Below are positions 1-8,684 of a stretch of 33,247 nt of DNA, piece after piece. Numbering within the stretch: position 1 is the first letter of the stretch; the number at the start of each line of letters is the position of its first letter. This DNA is from Methanobacteriota archaeon (GTDB lineage: Archaea > Thermoplasmatota > Thermoplasmata > Thermoplasmatales > Aciduliprofundaceae). The translations under genes and the position numbers were made by a program. The stretch spans positions 1 through 33,247 of the forward strand of contig JAADDK010000134.1 of NCBI GenBank assembly GCA_013154005.1. Reading direction: 5' to 3'. The notes under the pieces are model-generated. The model was not told the DNA's origin. It did no database searches and was given only the letters and a program-made list of their open reading frames with translations.

Positions 1-66
1 TTGGCGGAAAAGGTACTTGGAGTTGAGGAGAACCCACCATGGAAACCGAAAACGCCGCTGCCGTGA
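1..66 (+). CDS. 3' end of a truncated CDS (C-terminus ...LAEKVLGVEENPPWKPKTPLP*)
   Basis: Open frame from base 1 to TGA at 64-66; product not identifiable from 21 residues. Confidence 0.5.
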   Translation: MAEKVLGVEENPPWKPKTPLP

Positions 67-128
67 AATTCGAGACGCTGGCAGTCGTAAAGTTTCCGTG
101 GTTTTTGTAATTGTAAAACTGCTCGCAA

Positions 129-162
129 AACTTAATATAAATTGAGGGCTATATCGCAATAG
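129..162 (+). promoter_or_regulatory. Putative archaeal TATA-box promoter for the DUF373 gene, possibly leaderless
   Basis: AT-rich cttaatataaattg about 25 nt upstream of the GTG start at 162. Confidence 0.4.
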
Positions 163-1298
163 TGAAGACCTTAATTCTCACTGTGGACCGTGACGATGAT
201 CTGGGGCGCAAGGCAAAAGTCAAGGGTCCAGTTATCGGGAGAGAGGGCTGTCTGGATGCCGGAGTCTCGCTGGCGCTGGCAGACCCGGAAGATTCAGATG
301 CTAACGCGATTTTTGCGGCAATTTCCACCTATGACCGGCTCAAGAAAGACGGCAAAGACGTCGAGGTGGCGATTCTCACCGGGCACGAGTCGGTGGGCAT
401 GAAAAGCGACGAAATAATAACCAAGCAGTTTAGCAAGGTCATAGACGAGGTGCAGCCGGACGATATTATATTTGTCAGTGATGGCAGCGAAGATGAGTTT
501 ATAATTCCGATAATAACTTCCCGACGTCCCATAAAGCACCTGAGACGTGTCATAGTCAGACAGTCAAAGAGCATCGAGAGCACGTACTACATCATAATGA
601 AGGCGCTGAAAGACAAGAAAATAATGCGCAGGGTGATGATGCCCATTGCCCTGATATTTTTAGCGTATTCTATGGCCTCAATAATAATATTTCTGATTCG
701 CCTGTCCAATCCTTCGTGGAATCTCATAGACCCCGGCACGTTTGCATGGACAATAATCACGCTCACTCTGGGCCTGTACTTTCTGGAACGTGCATATGGA
801 ATTGGTGATAGATTACGCGGCAGCATTCGCCTTGCGAAAGAGGCCATGCTCGATGCCAAAGTCACCGTGGTGGGCGATACACTTGCCGCGTTGATTATTC
901 TGGCGGGATTGAATTTCGGTTATGAGGCCGCTCAGAGCAGCACAAATTTAGTGACTCAGTTCATGCTGTTTTTGCATACGTTTATTCTCTGGTTCGTGTT
1001 TGCAGTGATGGTCAGAGAGGGTGGCAAGACCTTCGACATCTGGATTCATCGCGGTGAGTACAACAAGCGTTTCTGGATCGGGCTTCTCTCCACACTTTCA
1101 CTGGGCATAATCATCTATGCACTGCTCGATTACATACTGCTTCTGATGAACGCAATAAGCAGCACTTCTCTTATCCCAATATCCATGATGGTGGCAACAG
1201 GCCTCATTATATCTTTTATCGCCGCCATGCTGCACAGAAAGATGCGAGGCGTGAACGATGGAGATTCAGGAATGGATGAGCCTGTACCGGAAGATTGA
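162..1298 (+). CDS. DUF373 family membrane protein
   Basis: MKTLILTVDRDDDLGRKAKVKGPVIGREG... N-terminal domain typical of DUF373, followed by multiple TM helices; GTG start. Confidence 0.85.
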   Translation: MKTLILTVDRDDDLGRKAKVKGPVIGREGCLDAGVSLALADPEDSDANAIFAAISTYDRLKKDGKDVEVAILTGHESVGMKSDEIITKQFSKVIDEVQPDDIIFVSDGSEDEFIIPIITSRRPIKHLRRVIVRQSKSIESTYYIIMKALKDKKIMRRVMMPIALIFLAYSMASIIIFLIRLSNPSWNLIDPGTFAWTIITLTLGLYFLERAYGIGDRLRGSIRLAKEAMLDAKVTVVGDTLAALIILAGLNFGYEAAQSSTNLVTQFMLFLHTFILWFVFAVMVREGGKTFDIWIHRGEYNKRFWIGLLSTLSLGIIIYALLDYILLLMNAISSTSLIPISMMVATGLIISFIAAMLHRKMRGVNDGDSGMDEPVPED

Positions 1299-1914
1299 AT
1301 CGGATTTTCAATATCCGCGTGAAAATGAGTACCTTGCCCGGGACACGCTTTCACGTATAATCGGTGAGCGGGTGCTTTCAAAAGAAGATATTGCGCGGTA
1401 TATCGGGAAAAAGGTGTACGTGGCCGGCAATGCATCCTCTCTCGAGACAGAGTGGGCACTCATTGATAGGGACTGCACTGTGATTGCCGCCGATGATGCG
1501 GCGGTTTTTCTCTATGACAGGGGTATACTTCCGGACCTCGTGATGACGGACCTCGATGGTGATGTTCAAAAGCTTATGGAAATACCGGCAATATTTGGAA
1601 TACACGCACATGGTGATAATGTTTCTCGATTGCATTTTGCCGAAGATTTCGATACGGTATTTGGCACCACGCAGGTTGAGCCCGCATGGAACGTTTACAA
1701 TTTTGGCGGCTTCACAGATGGCGACCGTGCGGTATTTCTCGCAGCGCATTTTGGAGCTGAGGTGCATCTTGTGGGCTTTGATTTTGACGCTCCTCGTGTG
1801 GTTGCGGGCAAAGACCCGGAGATTAAAAGAAAAAAGCTGCGCTGGGCAAAGTATCTTATCGATTATTTGCGGGCGCACGGCGCTTCAATTGTATGGGAAA
1901 AATTAAAATCTTAG
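1258..1914 (+). CDS. mptE: MptE-like 6-hydroxymethyl-7,8-dihydropterin pyrophosphokinase family protein (DUF115)
   Basis: VAGNASSLETEW...VIAADDAA...LPDLVMTDLDGD...IHAHGDN...FGGFTDGDRAVFLA...VGFDFDAP matches the archaeal MptE/DUF115 pattern. Confidence 0.82.
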   Translation: MEIQEWMSLYRKIESDFQYPRENEYLARDTLSRIIGERVLSKEDIARYIGKKVYVAGNASSLETEWALIDRDCTVIAADDAAVFLYDRGILPDLVMTDLDGDVQKLMEIPAIFGIHAHGDNVSRLHFAEDFDTVFGTTQVEPAWNVYNFGGFTDGDRAVFLAAHFGAEVHLVGFDFDAPRVVAGKDPEIKRKKLRWAKYLIDYLRAHGASIVWEKLKS

Positions 1915-1933
1915 TGCAGGATACACACGCTGA

Positions 1934-2362
1934 ATGGAAACGATTTTGAGTCCACAGCTTGCCACGATTCTCAGTGCCTTGCTTGTTATATACATAGGTA
2001 TAGTTGTTGAAAAGTACTATGTTTCCTGGTCGAGCGTTTACACAAACACTTTGAGTTTCATAATTCTTCTGGGCACGATAGCCATGAGCGGTACGGTATT
2101 TCTTTTGCTTCTCGCTTACACCTTGCTTGGGTACGTGGCGGTCAAGATGCACTGGAAACGGCTTTTTCCGCTGTTTGGGTGCAAGACCTACGGCTCTCTG
2201 GTTCTGGTGCTCGTCCTCGGTTCAGAAGGATTCATATTCGGTCTTTACAGCGTGCTCTCTGTGTTGATTTCATGGCTCGTCGTGGCATTGGTCGTGCACA
2301 TTATCGGATATGAGTATGTTAAATATTCAAGGAGGAAAAAGAGATGGTCCGCAAGACGTTAA
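1934..2362 (+). CDS. Small polytopic membrane protein of unknown function
   Basis: 142 aa ORF with about 4 hydrophobic helices and a basic C-terminus, between and overlapping well-supported genes. Confidence 0.65.
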   Translation: METILSPQLATILSALLVIYIGIVVEKYYVSWSSVYTNTLSFIILLGTIAMSGTVFLLLLAYTLLGYVAVKMHWKRLFPLFGCKTYGSLVLVLVLGSEGFIFGLYSVLSVLISWLVVALVVHIIGYEYVKYSRRKKRWSARR

Positions 2363-2580
2363 ACGAATACAAATGGCGTCCGGACACGGATTTCTCAAAG
2401 ATAGTGGTGTACTACATTGATCGCCTGAACCCGAGAGGATATGCCGTGCTCAGAGGCGATGATATTGTGGATATGGGCGATAAATTCATATTCACCCGTG
2501 ATGGTATGATTCCGTATCACCGGGTCATAAAAATAGAGTATGATGGAAAGATTATTTGGCAGAGAGCTCGGAGGGCGTAG
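2344..2580 (+). CDS. DUF504 (UPF0248) family protein
   Basis: YVVYYIDRLNPRGY-like region (IVVYYIDRLNPRGYAVLRGDDIVDMGDKFIFTRDGMIPYHRVIKIEYDGKIIWQR); SD aaggagg upstream. Confidence 0.85.
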   Translation: MVRKTLNEYKWRPDTDFSKIVVYYIDRLNPRGYAVLRGDDIVDMGDKFIFTRDGMIPYHRVIKIEYDGKIIWQRARRA

Positions 2581-3130
2581 CGTAGAACATGTATGCAAAC
2601 ACGAACGCTGAGAACGTGCCCACGAGCATTCCCGTAATTATTCTGGTCAGATTTGTGCTTTCATACGATGTTATCAGCTGTATCCCGCCGTCAAGAGCCA
2701 TAGGTATGAGTATCAAAAAATAAAGCAAGAAACCCATTCTGACCCTGAAATACGCGGCAAGAAACAGCCCGAACGCCAGTCCAAGAAATATGCCGGTGCA
2801 TCTCGCGCAATACGGCATCTGGTTGCCATTGATGAAGAATGAGCGGTCTGCGTGCTGGTGGCACATGTAATCTCCCGATATGTAGACTGCGTGAAACACC
2901 GGGTTATGAATATGCGCGTTTATGTATGGCGTGTTGTCCGGAATGCTCACCTTTCCGTTGTTTCCCAGGTATATGGAGTTTGGAGGCATCAGCGCCGGAG
3001 AGATAAAAAGCAGCACAACCCAGATAAACGCAAGTATGAATGGTATATATGCCAGAATGTTCTGTTTTTCTTTACGATGCAGTTCAAGCGTCAAACTTTC
3101 CAATAACTGTGCCTTCGAAATCTTCATCAT
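2552..3130 (-). CDS. DUF2085 family membrane protein
   Basis: CHQHADRSFFINGNQMPYCARCTGIFLGLAFG signature of DUF2085 plus TM helices. Confidence 0.85.
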   Translation of the reverse strand: MMKISKAQLLESLTLELHRKEKQNILAYIPFILAFIWVVLLFISPALMPPNSIYLGNNGKVSIPDNTPYINAHIHNPVFHAVYISGDYMCHQHADRSFFINGNQMPYCARCTGIFLGLAFGLFLAAYFRVRMGFLLYFLILIPMALDGGIQLITSYESTNLTRIITGMLVGTFSAFVFAYMFYATPSELSAK

Positions 3131-3752
3131 TAATCACCTTCCGCACATTTTCGAGGTCTTTGCTAACAATGTAAAGTGCTATATTACTGCGTTCTGCGAT
3201 TTTTATGGCAAGCAGGTCCAGCGGTATGTTGAGTCCCGCGTCCATTTTCTCGCTGAAAAACAGAGATTTTGCCTCATCATAGCTCATTTGCGGTACGAGC
3301 TTTGCATCGCTGAACTTTCTGGGGTCTCTGTCATATATTCCACCCACCGAGGTCATGTTTATCACTTTTTTCTCGCCCAGTTTCTCTGCCAGAAGCAGGG
3401 ACACGCCGTCGGTGGTGTGCCCGGGCTCGGTGCCGCCCATAACCACGTTTTTGTAAGTTCTTCCCGCGAAGATTGCCTCGCTTATGGTTTCTGGAATCTC
3501 GGGATATGTGTCTTCCGTGATCAGCAATTTTGCGTTTAGGCGTGTGGCCATGATACCTATCTCGTCCAGAGTGTATTCGTTCATCTGCAGGGTGCGTGCA
3601 TAATTTATGTAATTTCTGGCCAGTTCGCCACCTCCTACCACGACGTACAGAGGCACATGACAGGTGCGCATAAAATTCCGGAACTTTTTCACATAATCAA
3701 TATCAACTCCGTTTCTGGAAACAATCGAGCCGCCCAGTGATATAACCACCAT
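3084..3752 (-). CDS. pyrH: Archaeal UMP kinase
   Basis: MVVISLGGSIV...VVGGGELARNYIN...GGTEPGHTTDGVSLLLAE...TSVGGIYDRDPRKFSDAK: amino acid kinase family, archaeal PyrH. Start chosen at the internal Met (3752) of the 3773 ORF. Confidence 0.92.
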   Translation of the reverse strand: MVVISLGGSIVSRNGVDIDYVKKFRNFMRTCHVPLYVVVGGGELARNYINYARTLQMNEYTLDEIGIMATRLNAKLLITEDTYPEIPETISEAIFAGRTYKNVVMGGTEPGHTTDGVSLLLAEKLGEKKVINMTSVGGIYDRDPRKFSDAKLVPQMSYDEAKSLFFSEKMDAGLNIPLDLLAIKIAERSNIALYIVSKDLENVRKVINDEDFEGTVIGKFDA

Positions 3753-3803
3753 ACTAAATGGGATAGTTAGCATCTATTAAAAATTTTGGAAAAAATGAAG
3801 AAA

Positions 3804-4610
3804 TTAGTTGCGCATATGCACGTCCAGCTGCGGAAACGGTATCTCGATTCCCTCTTTGCGGTACGCGTCGTATATGGCCTTCGTTATCTCGCCCTTTACG
3901 GTCCAGTAGTCTTCCGTCTTGCTCCATGGGCGTAGTTGCAGATTTATAGAAGAATCTGCCAGTTCTGTTATCGCCACTGCCGGCTCTGGCTCTTTTACCA
4001 CGAGCTTATGACTTTTCATAATATCCATGGCTATCTTCACCGCTTTATCGATGTCCGTGCCGTACGCCACTCCCACATTCACGTCCACTCTTCGAAGGTC
4101 CATTTTTGTGTAATTCACCATCGGACTGCCCCATATGAGCTTATTGGGTATGCTGATGTACGTGTTGTCCGGGGTGAGGAACTGTGTGGCCATTATGCCT
4201 ATGCCCACAACCTTTCCTGTATAGCCCTGAGTGCTCACCACGTCGCCCTTATCGAACGGACGGGTTAGCGCAATCCAGAACCCGCTGGCGAGGTTGGTTA
4301 TTGTGTCCTGCATGCCAAAGCCCAGAATCAAGCCTATGATGGCGGATAATCCCAGCACTATGGCGCTCACGTCGTAGCCCAGCTCGGGTAAGGCGATTAA
4401 GAGCACGACTATGTAAAGCAGCACAGTCAGAAGCCGAACAAGAAATTCCACCAGAATCACGGGCAATGACGTCTTTTTCAGACTTTTTCTGAATATGGAC
4501 ATTGCTATTTTTACCACGATAATGCCGACGATTAGCACTATTGCAAACTCCAGAATTTGCATTATTGAAACCCCTATGTATGGTAGAGGCGTTTCAAGGT
4601 TTATTGCCAT
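3804..4610 (-). CDS. mscS: Small-conductance mechanosensitive channel (MscS family)
   Basis: IGLILGFGMQDTITNLASGFWIALTRPFDKGDVV...YTGKVVGIGIMATQFLTPDNTYISIPN: MscS pore and beta-domain motifs. Confidence 0.93.
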   Translation of the reverse strand: MAINLETPLPYIGVSIMQILEFAIVLIVGIIVVKIAMSIFRKSLKKTSLPVILVEFLVRLLTVLLYIVVLLIALPELGYDVSAIVLGLSAIIGLILGFGMQDTITNLASGFWIALTRPFDKGDVVSTQGYTGKVVGIGIMATQFLTPDNTYISIPNKLIWGSPMVNYTKMDLRRVDVNVGVAYGTDIDKAVKIAMDIMKSHKLVVKEPEPAVAITELADSSINLQLRPWSKTEDYWTVKGEITKAIYDAYRKEGIEIPFPQLDVHMRN

Positions 4611-4673
4611 ATATTATCACCACCTATCGAACGATAATATCTTACTTAAACTTTCGTGCAAAAAAAGAAAAAA

Positions 4674-5984
4674 TTACTGGGTGGCGCGGGTTATGCCCAC
4701 GTCGCTTATTCTTATGTACGGTGTGAACACGGGAATCTCGCATTCCCACCAGTGAATCTGCTCTGGCGCGTTGCCTATTGCAGATATGTTTTCCAACATG
4801 CGCTGTACGTTATCACTTATCCGTATGTTTTTAAGTGCGCCTTTAATCTCTCCGTTCTCTATCAAAAATATGCCGTCGCGGGGTATTGTGGAGAAATCTC
4901 CAGCCACGTAGTTCTGGAACCTTGTGTACCAGATATTGGTTATGTAAATTGCCCTGCTCACATCGAAAATTTCATCTTTTTTGTAATCGCCCGGCTCAAC
5001 GTAGAGGTTCCAGGGGCCGGGGGAGACTATGCCCGCGTTTGCAGTGTTTTCCATATTGTATTTCTTTGCGTAGCTGTGGTTGAGCAGGTACGTTTTGAGC
5101 ACTCCATTCTCGATGATGGCGGTGTTTCTGGTGGCCACTCCCTCTGCATCGAATTTTCTCGTGCCGTAGCCGTTGGGCAGGTTGCCGATGTCCCTGAACG
5201 TGAAGTTCTCTGTTGCCACCTTCTGTCCTATCTTGCCCATCAGAAAGCTGAACCCTGCCTCCACCGCCATGGCCGAGGTGAATCTGCCCATCATTGAGAG
5301 AAGATTTCCTATTGCCAGCGGGTCGAAAATCACCTCGTATTTTCCCGGCTCACCCAGTACGGGGTCAGATACTGCCTTCGCAATCTCTCCAGCCTTCTCG
5401 CCCGCCTTCTCCGGGTTGAATTTGCTGAGCACTCTCGCGGAGGAGGTGGCATGGCCGCTGGACAGGGGGTCTTTAAATGCGCGTATGCTAATCTCTATAC
5501 CCGTGCCCTGGTCCATTGCCTCGGCGCCGTTGCTGGTGCTGAGATATATTTTGTTGTGGTCCGTGTACAGCACGCCGGCCACACGCTCGAGCCCGGTGGC
5601 ATCGATTCCCGCCTTTGCCAGCTCTGCAGGGTCTGCATTCAGAATCTTCGGGTCATAGGTTTCGGGTATATCCGGATACTGAGAATCTGGTTCTGCGAGC
5701 CCGTAATAATCTTCCTTTGGGCTCATGCCCTTGATGACCTTGTTCAGTGATTCCAAAATTCTGGTTATTGTTGCCTCGTCGTACACGGAGAGCTCTGTGC
5801 CCGCGATTCTTTTGTCCTTTTCCACGAATATTTCCGTGCTCTTGGAGAGCCATTTTTTTGAGATGGAGATGTCTCCATTTGCGAATCGAACCTGCGTTCT
5901 CTCAGATTCTCTGGAAAGTATGGCAACGTCTCCAAACCCCATCTTTTTTGCAATTTTCATAATTTTATCATTTTGCTCGAACAT
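4674..5984 (-). CDS. pmbA: TldE/PmbA family metalloprotease-like protein
   Basis: Homologous in layout to TldD; GNLPNGYGTRKFDAEGVATRNTAIIENGVLKTYLLNHSYAKKYN. Start at internal Met 5984 with a gaggtg SD. Confidence 0.88.
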   Translation of the reverse strand: MFEQNDKIMKIAKKMGFGDVAILSRESERTQVRFANGDISISKKWLSKSTEIFVEKDKRIAGTELSVYDEATITRILESLNKVIKGMSPKEDYYGLAEPDSQYPDIPETYDPKILNADPAELAKAGIDATGLERVAGVLYTDHNKIYLSTSNGAEAMDQGTGIEISIRAFKDPLSSGHATSSARVLSKFNPEKAGEKAGEIAKAVSDPVLGEPGKYEVIFDPLAIGNLLSMMGRFTSAMAVEAGFSFLMGKIGQKVATENFTFRDIGNLPNGYGTRKFDAEGVATRNTAIIENGVLKTYLLNHSYAKKYNMENTANAGIVSPGPWNLYVEPGDYKKDEIFDVSRAIYITNIWYTRFQNYVAGDFSTIPRDGIFLIENGEIKGALKNIRISDNVQRMLENISAIGNAPEQIHWWECEIPVFTPYIRISDVGITRATQ

Positions 5985-5989
5985 GTTTT

Positions 5990-7408
5990 TCACCTCCTCA
6001 GCGTGATGTCTCTGAGTCGTGCATATGCACCGCCCATCCACACCGGTACACCCTGCATCGGCTCACCTTTTCCGCACGTGCCGGGATAGAATTCCACTTC
6101 TCGAGACACAGCGTCCACACTGCTCCACAGTGCGCGGGTTGTGATTTCGATTATGGGCTTGACGACGGGGTGCTTAATCTCGCCGTTCTCAATGAGATAC
6201 GCTTCTCTGCCCACGTATCTCTGCTGGTATCTGCGGTCATCTATATTCCATTCGTTGAAACTTTTTATGAATACGCCCCTTTTCACGTCTTCGATGAGCT
6301 CTTCAAAGCTGTGCTCTCCCGGAGCAAGATATGTGTTTGCCATTCTCACTATGGGCTCTCTGTCGTAGTTGAATGCACGGGCGGCGGCGTTGGAGTGCGT
6401 GCCGAGAATATATGCGTACTCTCGGTTTGTCAGAAACTCGTTGATTATGCCGTCCTTGATGAGATATCGGGGCCTGGCTTTCACGCCCTCATCATCATAA
6501 AGATAAAATCCGTAGCTTCCCGGTATGGTGGGGTCTTCCACCACGTTTACCACATCGCTGCCAATTCTCTCACCGAGCATGTCGGGGGTTACGAAGCTCT
6601 CACCCGCCTGCGCGGCTTCACGGCCGAATATGCGGTCCGACTCATATGGATGTCCAACACTTTCGTGAACTGCGATTCCCGAGACCTCGGGGGCGATTAC
6701 AATGTCCAGTTTTCCCTCCGGCGAGGGTTTGCCTTCCCTGAGCATTTTTTGAAGGATACGCACGTCCGCCTCTGCGCGGGCCCATGGCTCATCTGCCTCT
6801 ATGTATTCCAGCCCGCCGGTAAACGCGCTTTCCACAAACGGTGCCTGTGCAGTTTTTCCGTCTTCCAGCACAACCAGATTGTACATTATTACCACTCTGG
6901 GAATCGTGCTATCTATCCATGCGCCTTCGGTGTTGGCAAAGATGCGATGTTCCAGCAGTTCGTTATAAATGAGGTATCGCATAGGAACGTTTATTCCTGT
7001 GTCCTTAACTCTATCTTCTATGAGCTTGAGATACTCGGTTTTTTCCTCGATGCTCATATCCAAAAAGCTTTTTTTCATTATAACCTCGTATCTGGCCCTC
7101 TGAAACCGTTCTTCGCTGAACCGTATTTTATTTTTTCGCACTTTTGCGGACATTTTTGCCAGCTTGAGTGCCTCGGTAAGCGCGTTCGTTATCGACTCTT
7201 TAGTGAGTGTGTTTGTGGAAGCAAAACCCATTGCGCCGTCCACCAGCACCCTTATTCCCATACCTTCATCATTGGCAATCTGCACACCTTCCGTCATTCC
7301 GTTTTTGAAAGGTATGCCGGTGCCCGTGGTCTTCTGGTACCGTGCTTCGCAGTGCTCTGCACCTGCTTCAAGCGCTTTATCCATGACAAGTTCTATAAGC
7401 TCTTCCAT
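5990..7408 (-). CDS. tldD: TldD family metalloprotease
   Basis: VIAPEVSGIAVHESVGHPYESDRIFGREAAQAGESF contains the HExxxH TldD metal motif; paired with PmbA. Confidence 0.93.
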   Translation of the reverse strand: MEELIELVMDKALEAGAEHCEARYQKTTGTGIPFKNGMTEGVQIANDEGMGIRVLVDGAMGFASTNTLTKESITNALTEALKLAKMSAKVRKNKIRFSEERFQRARYEVIMKKSFLDMSIEEKTEYLKLIEDRVKDTGINVPMRYLIYNELLEHRIFANTEGAWIDSTIPRVVIMYNLVVLEDGKTAQAPFVESAFTGGLEYIEADEPWARAEADVRILQKMLREGKPSPEGKLDIVIAPEVSGIAVHESVGHPYESDRIFGREAAQAGESFVTPDMLGERIGSDVVNVVEDPTIPGSYGFYLYDDEGVKARPRYLIKDGIINEFLTNREYAYILGTHSNAAARAFNYDREPIVRMANTYLAPGEHSFEELIEDVKRGVFIKSFNEWNIDDRRYQQRYVGREAYLIENGEIKHPVVKPIIEITTRALWSSVDAVSREVEFYPGTCGKGEPMQGVPVWMGGAYARLRDITLRR

Positions 7409-7664
7409 ACTGTCACCTCTTTTGCATCAATATGCATATATCTTATTTAACGCTTTCTTAATTAATATATAATTTATAAAATTTTTCTTTCAGAAGGGTA
7501 TTTTTGAGAGGGTCATTGGTTGGCCACCTGTGTGTAAATGGCTAGCAATAAATTGAGGTTTCGGGTTGAAAGCGTATGATGAATTTGAAAGCATATTCCG
7601 AAAAATAAACGTTTTGAAGGAGGTAATAAGATGAGGGAAATGACGAACCCCGAACATGAATTAG

Positions 7665-7737
7665 CAGCCCCGGGGAGATTCGAACTCCCGTCGCGGGATC
7701 CAAAGTCCCACATGCTTGACCGCTACACCACGGGGCT
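7665..7737 (-). tRNA. tRNA-Gln (anticodon UUG)
   Basis: Reverse complement AGCCCCG-TG-GTGT-AGCGGTCAA-GCAT-G-TGGGA-CTTTGGA-TCCCG-CGAC-GGGAG-TTCGAAT-CTCCC-CGGGGCT-G folds as a complete 73-nt cloverleaf; loop CTTTGGA gives anticodon TTG; CCA not encoded. Confidence 0.96.
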
Positions 7738-7851
7738 TCGTTTCACTTCGCCCGGGGTGAGTTCGCACAGAAGAGCTCACTACACCACGGGGCTTCGTTT
7801 TCCTTCGGCCGGGGTGAGCTCACACCTGCGTGTTCGCTACACCACGGGGCT
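7738..7851 (-). repeat. Two tandem 57-nt units, each carrying the first 15 nt of tRNA-Gln (AGCCCCGTGGTGTAG), immediately 5' of the tRNA
   Basis: ctacaccacggggct occurs at 7723-7737 (tRNA), 7780-7794 and 7837-7851, exactly 57 nt apart. Intervening segments are alignable without gaps (tcgtttcacttcgcccggggtgag... / tcgttttccttcggccggggtgag...). Confidence 0.9.
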
Positions 7852-7972
7852 ATGGAAGGTGATGGGATTGAACCCAGTATTTGCCTCTATGACGGCAGGC
7901 ATGGAAATGAATGAATTGATATATAATTCTTTCACAGCCAAGTTTTTATGGCATCAGTGCTTTTCGCCACGC

Positions 7973-8410
7973 ATGAACGTTCCGGCCGTGGTGCAGATTA
8001 CGCTGGCTCCGTTGCTCTTGGTATCTTCAACCGGACTGCTCATTTTAGGGCTGGGAAACAGAATGGGCAGGGTCATTGACCGGCTCCGTGAATTTTCCAG
8101 AGAGATAAGAAGCGGAGGCATCGATGAAGAGCGTAGAAAGGTGATAATGTGCCAGAAAGGAGTGCTTCTACGGCGTGCCCGACTATGCAGAAATGCAATG
8201 CTGCATTTTCATCTGACTATATTATTTGCGGCGCTTTCCTCTATATTCATGTTTTTCTCATCTTTGCACAGCGTGTTCGATTATCTCGTGCTTGGCACTT
8301 TCGTGGTATCACTTATGACTCTGCTTATAGGTGCGATATTCGCCGCGCTGGAAATCTCGCTCTCGTATTCTGCGATTCTGCGCGAAGCGAAGGTGTACCT
8401 TAGAGAATGA
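7973..8410 (+). CDS. DUF2721 family membrane protein
   Basis: MNVPAVVQITLAPLLLVSSTGLLILGLGNRMGRVIDRLREF... with C-terminal TM helices. Conserved part begins about 7973; the ORF remains open upstream to 7631 across the antisense tRNA. Confidence 0.8.
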   Translation: MNVPAVVQITLAPLLLVSSTGLLILGLGNRMGRVIDRLREFSREIRSGGIDEERRKVIMCQKGVLLRRARLCRNAMLHFHLTILFAALSSIFMFFSSLHSVFDYLVLGTFVVSLMTLLIGAIFAALEISLSYSAILREAKVYLRE

Positions 8411-8438
8411 TTTTATATTCTGTTTTTATTCACCATTT

Positions 8439-8684
8439 ATGTGGTTTGTTCTGTTTGCAACGGCCAATCCGGAAGAATATGGGGACCTGCTTCATATTCT
8501 GGAGCACACGCGCCTTCCTGAGGGTGTAAAGGTGCATCGCAAATTGAAAATTTTTGGCAAGCCGGACGTGGTCGTGGTGTTTGAAGCACGTGATGAGCAG
8601 AGTGCGGAGGAGTTTGTAAAGCAGTTCGGGCGAGTAAGTGATGTGCGTACGCATCTTGCAATCAATGTGGGGGGATATGAGTGA
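8439..8684 (+). CDS. Small (81 aa) protein, possible ferredoxin-like/RAM-like fold, unknown function
   Basis: MWFVLFATANPEEYGDLLHILEHTRLPEGVKVHRKLKIFGKPDVVVVFEARDEQSAEEFVKQFGRVSDVRTHLAI; ATGA-type overlap region with the YjbQ gene. Confidence 0.7.
   Translation: MWFVLFATANPEEYGDLLHILEHTRLPEGVKVHRKLKIFGKPDVVVVFEARDEQSAEEFVKQFGRVSDVRTHLAINVGGYE

Noticed and set aside
4656-5297. 213-aa + strand ORF opposite pmbA
   Set aside because: Antisense to PmbA coding sequence, no SD or domain signature.
6170-7450. 426-aa + strand ORF opposite tldD
   Set aside because: Antisense shadow of the well-supported TldD gene; low-complexity Cys/Phe/His-rich translation with no recognisable family.
7576-7640. 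Possible C/D-box sRNA (C-box-like ATGATGA at about 7576)
   Set aside because: No convincing D (CUGA), D' or C' box at proper spacing.
7862-7890. T-arm-like motif GGGTTCAATCCC (minus strand) upstream of the tRNA units as another tRNA remnant
   Set aside because: Only a 4-bp stem with a 6-nt loop; acceptor and remaining arms cannot be formed, so a chance match is likely.
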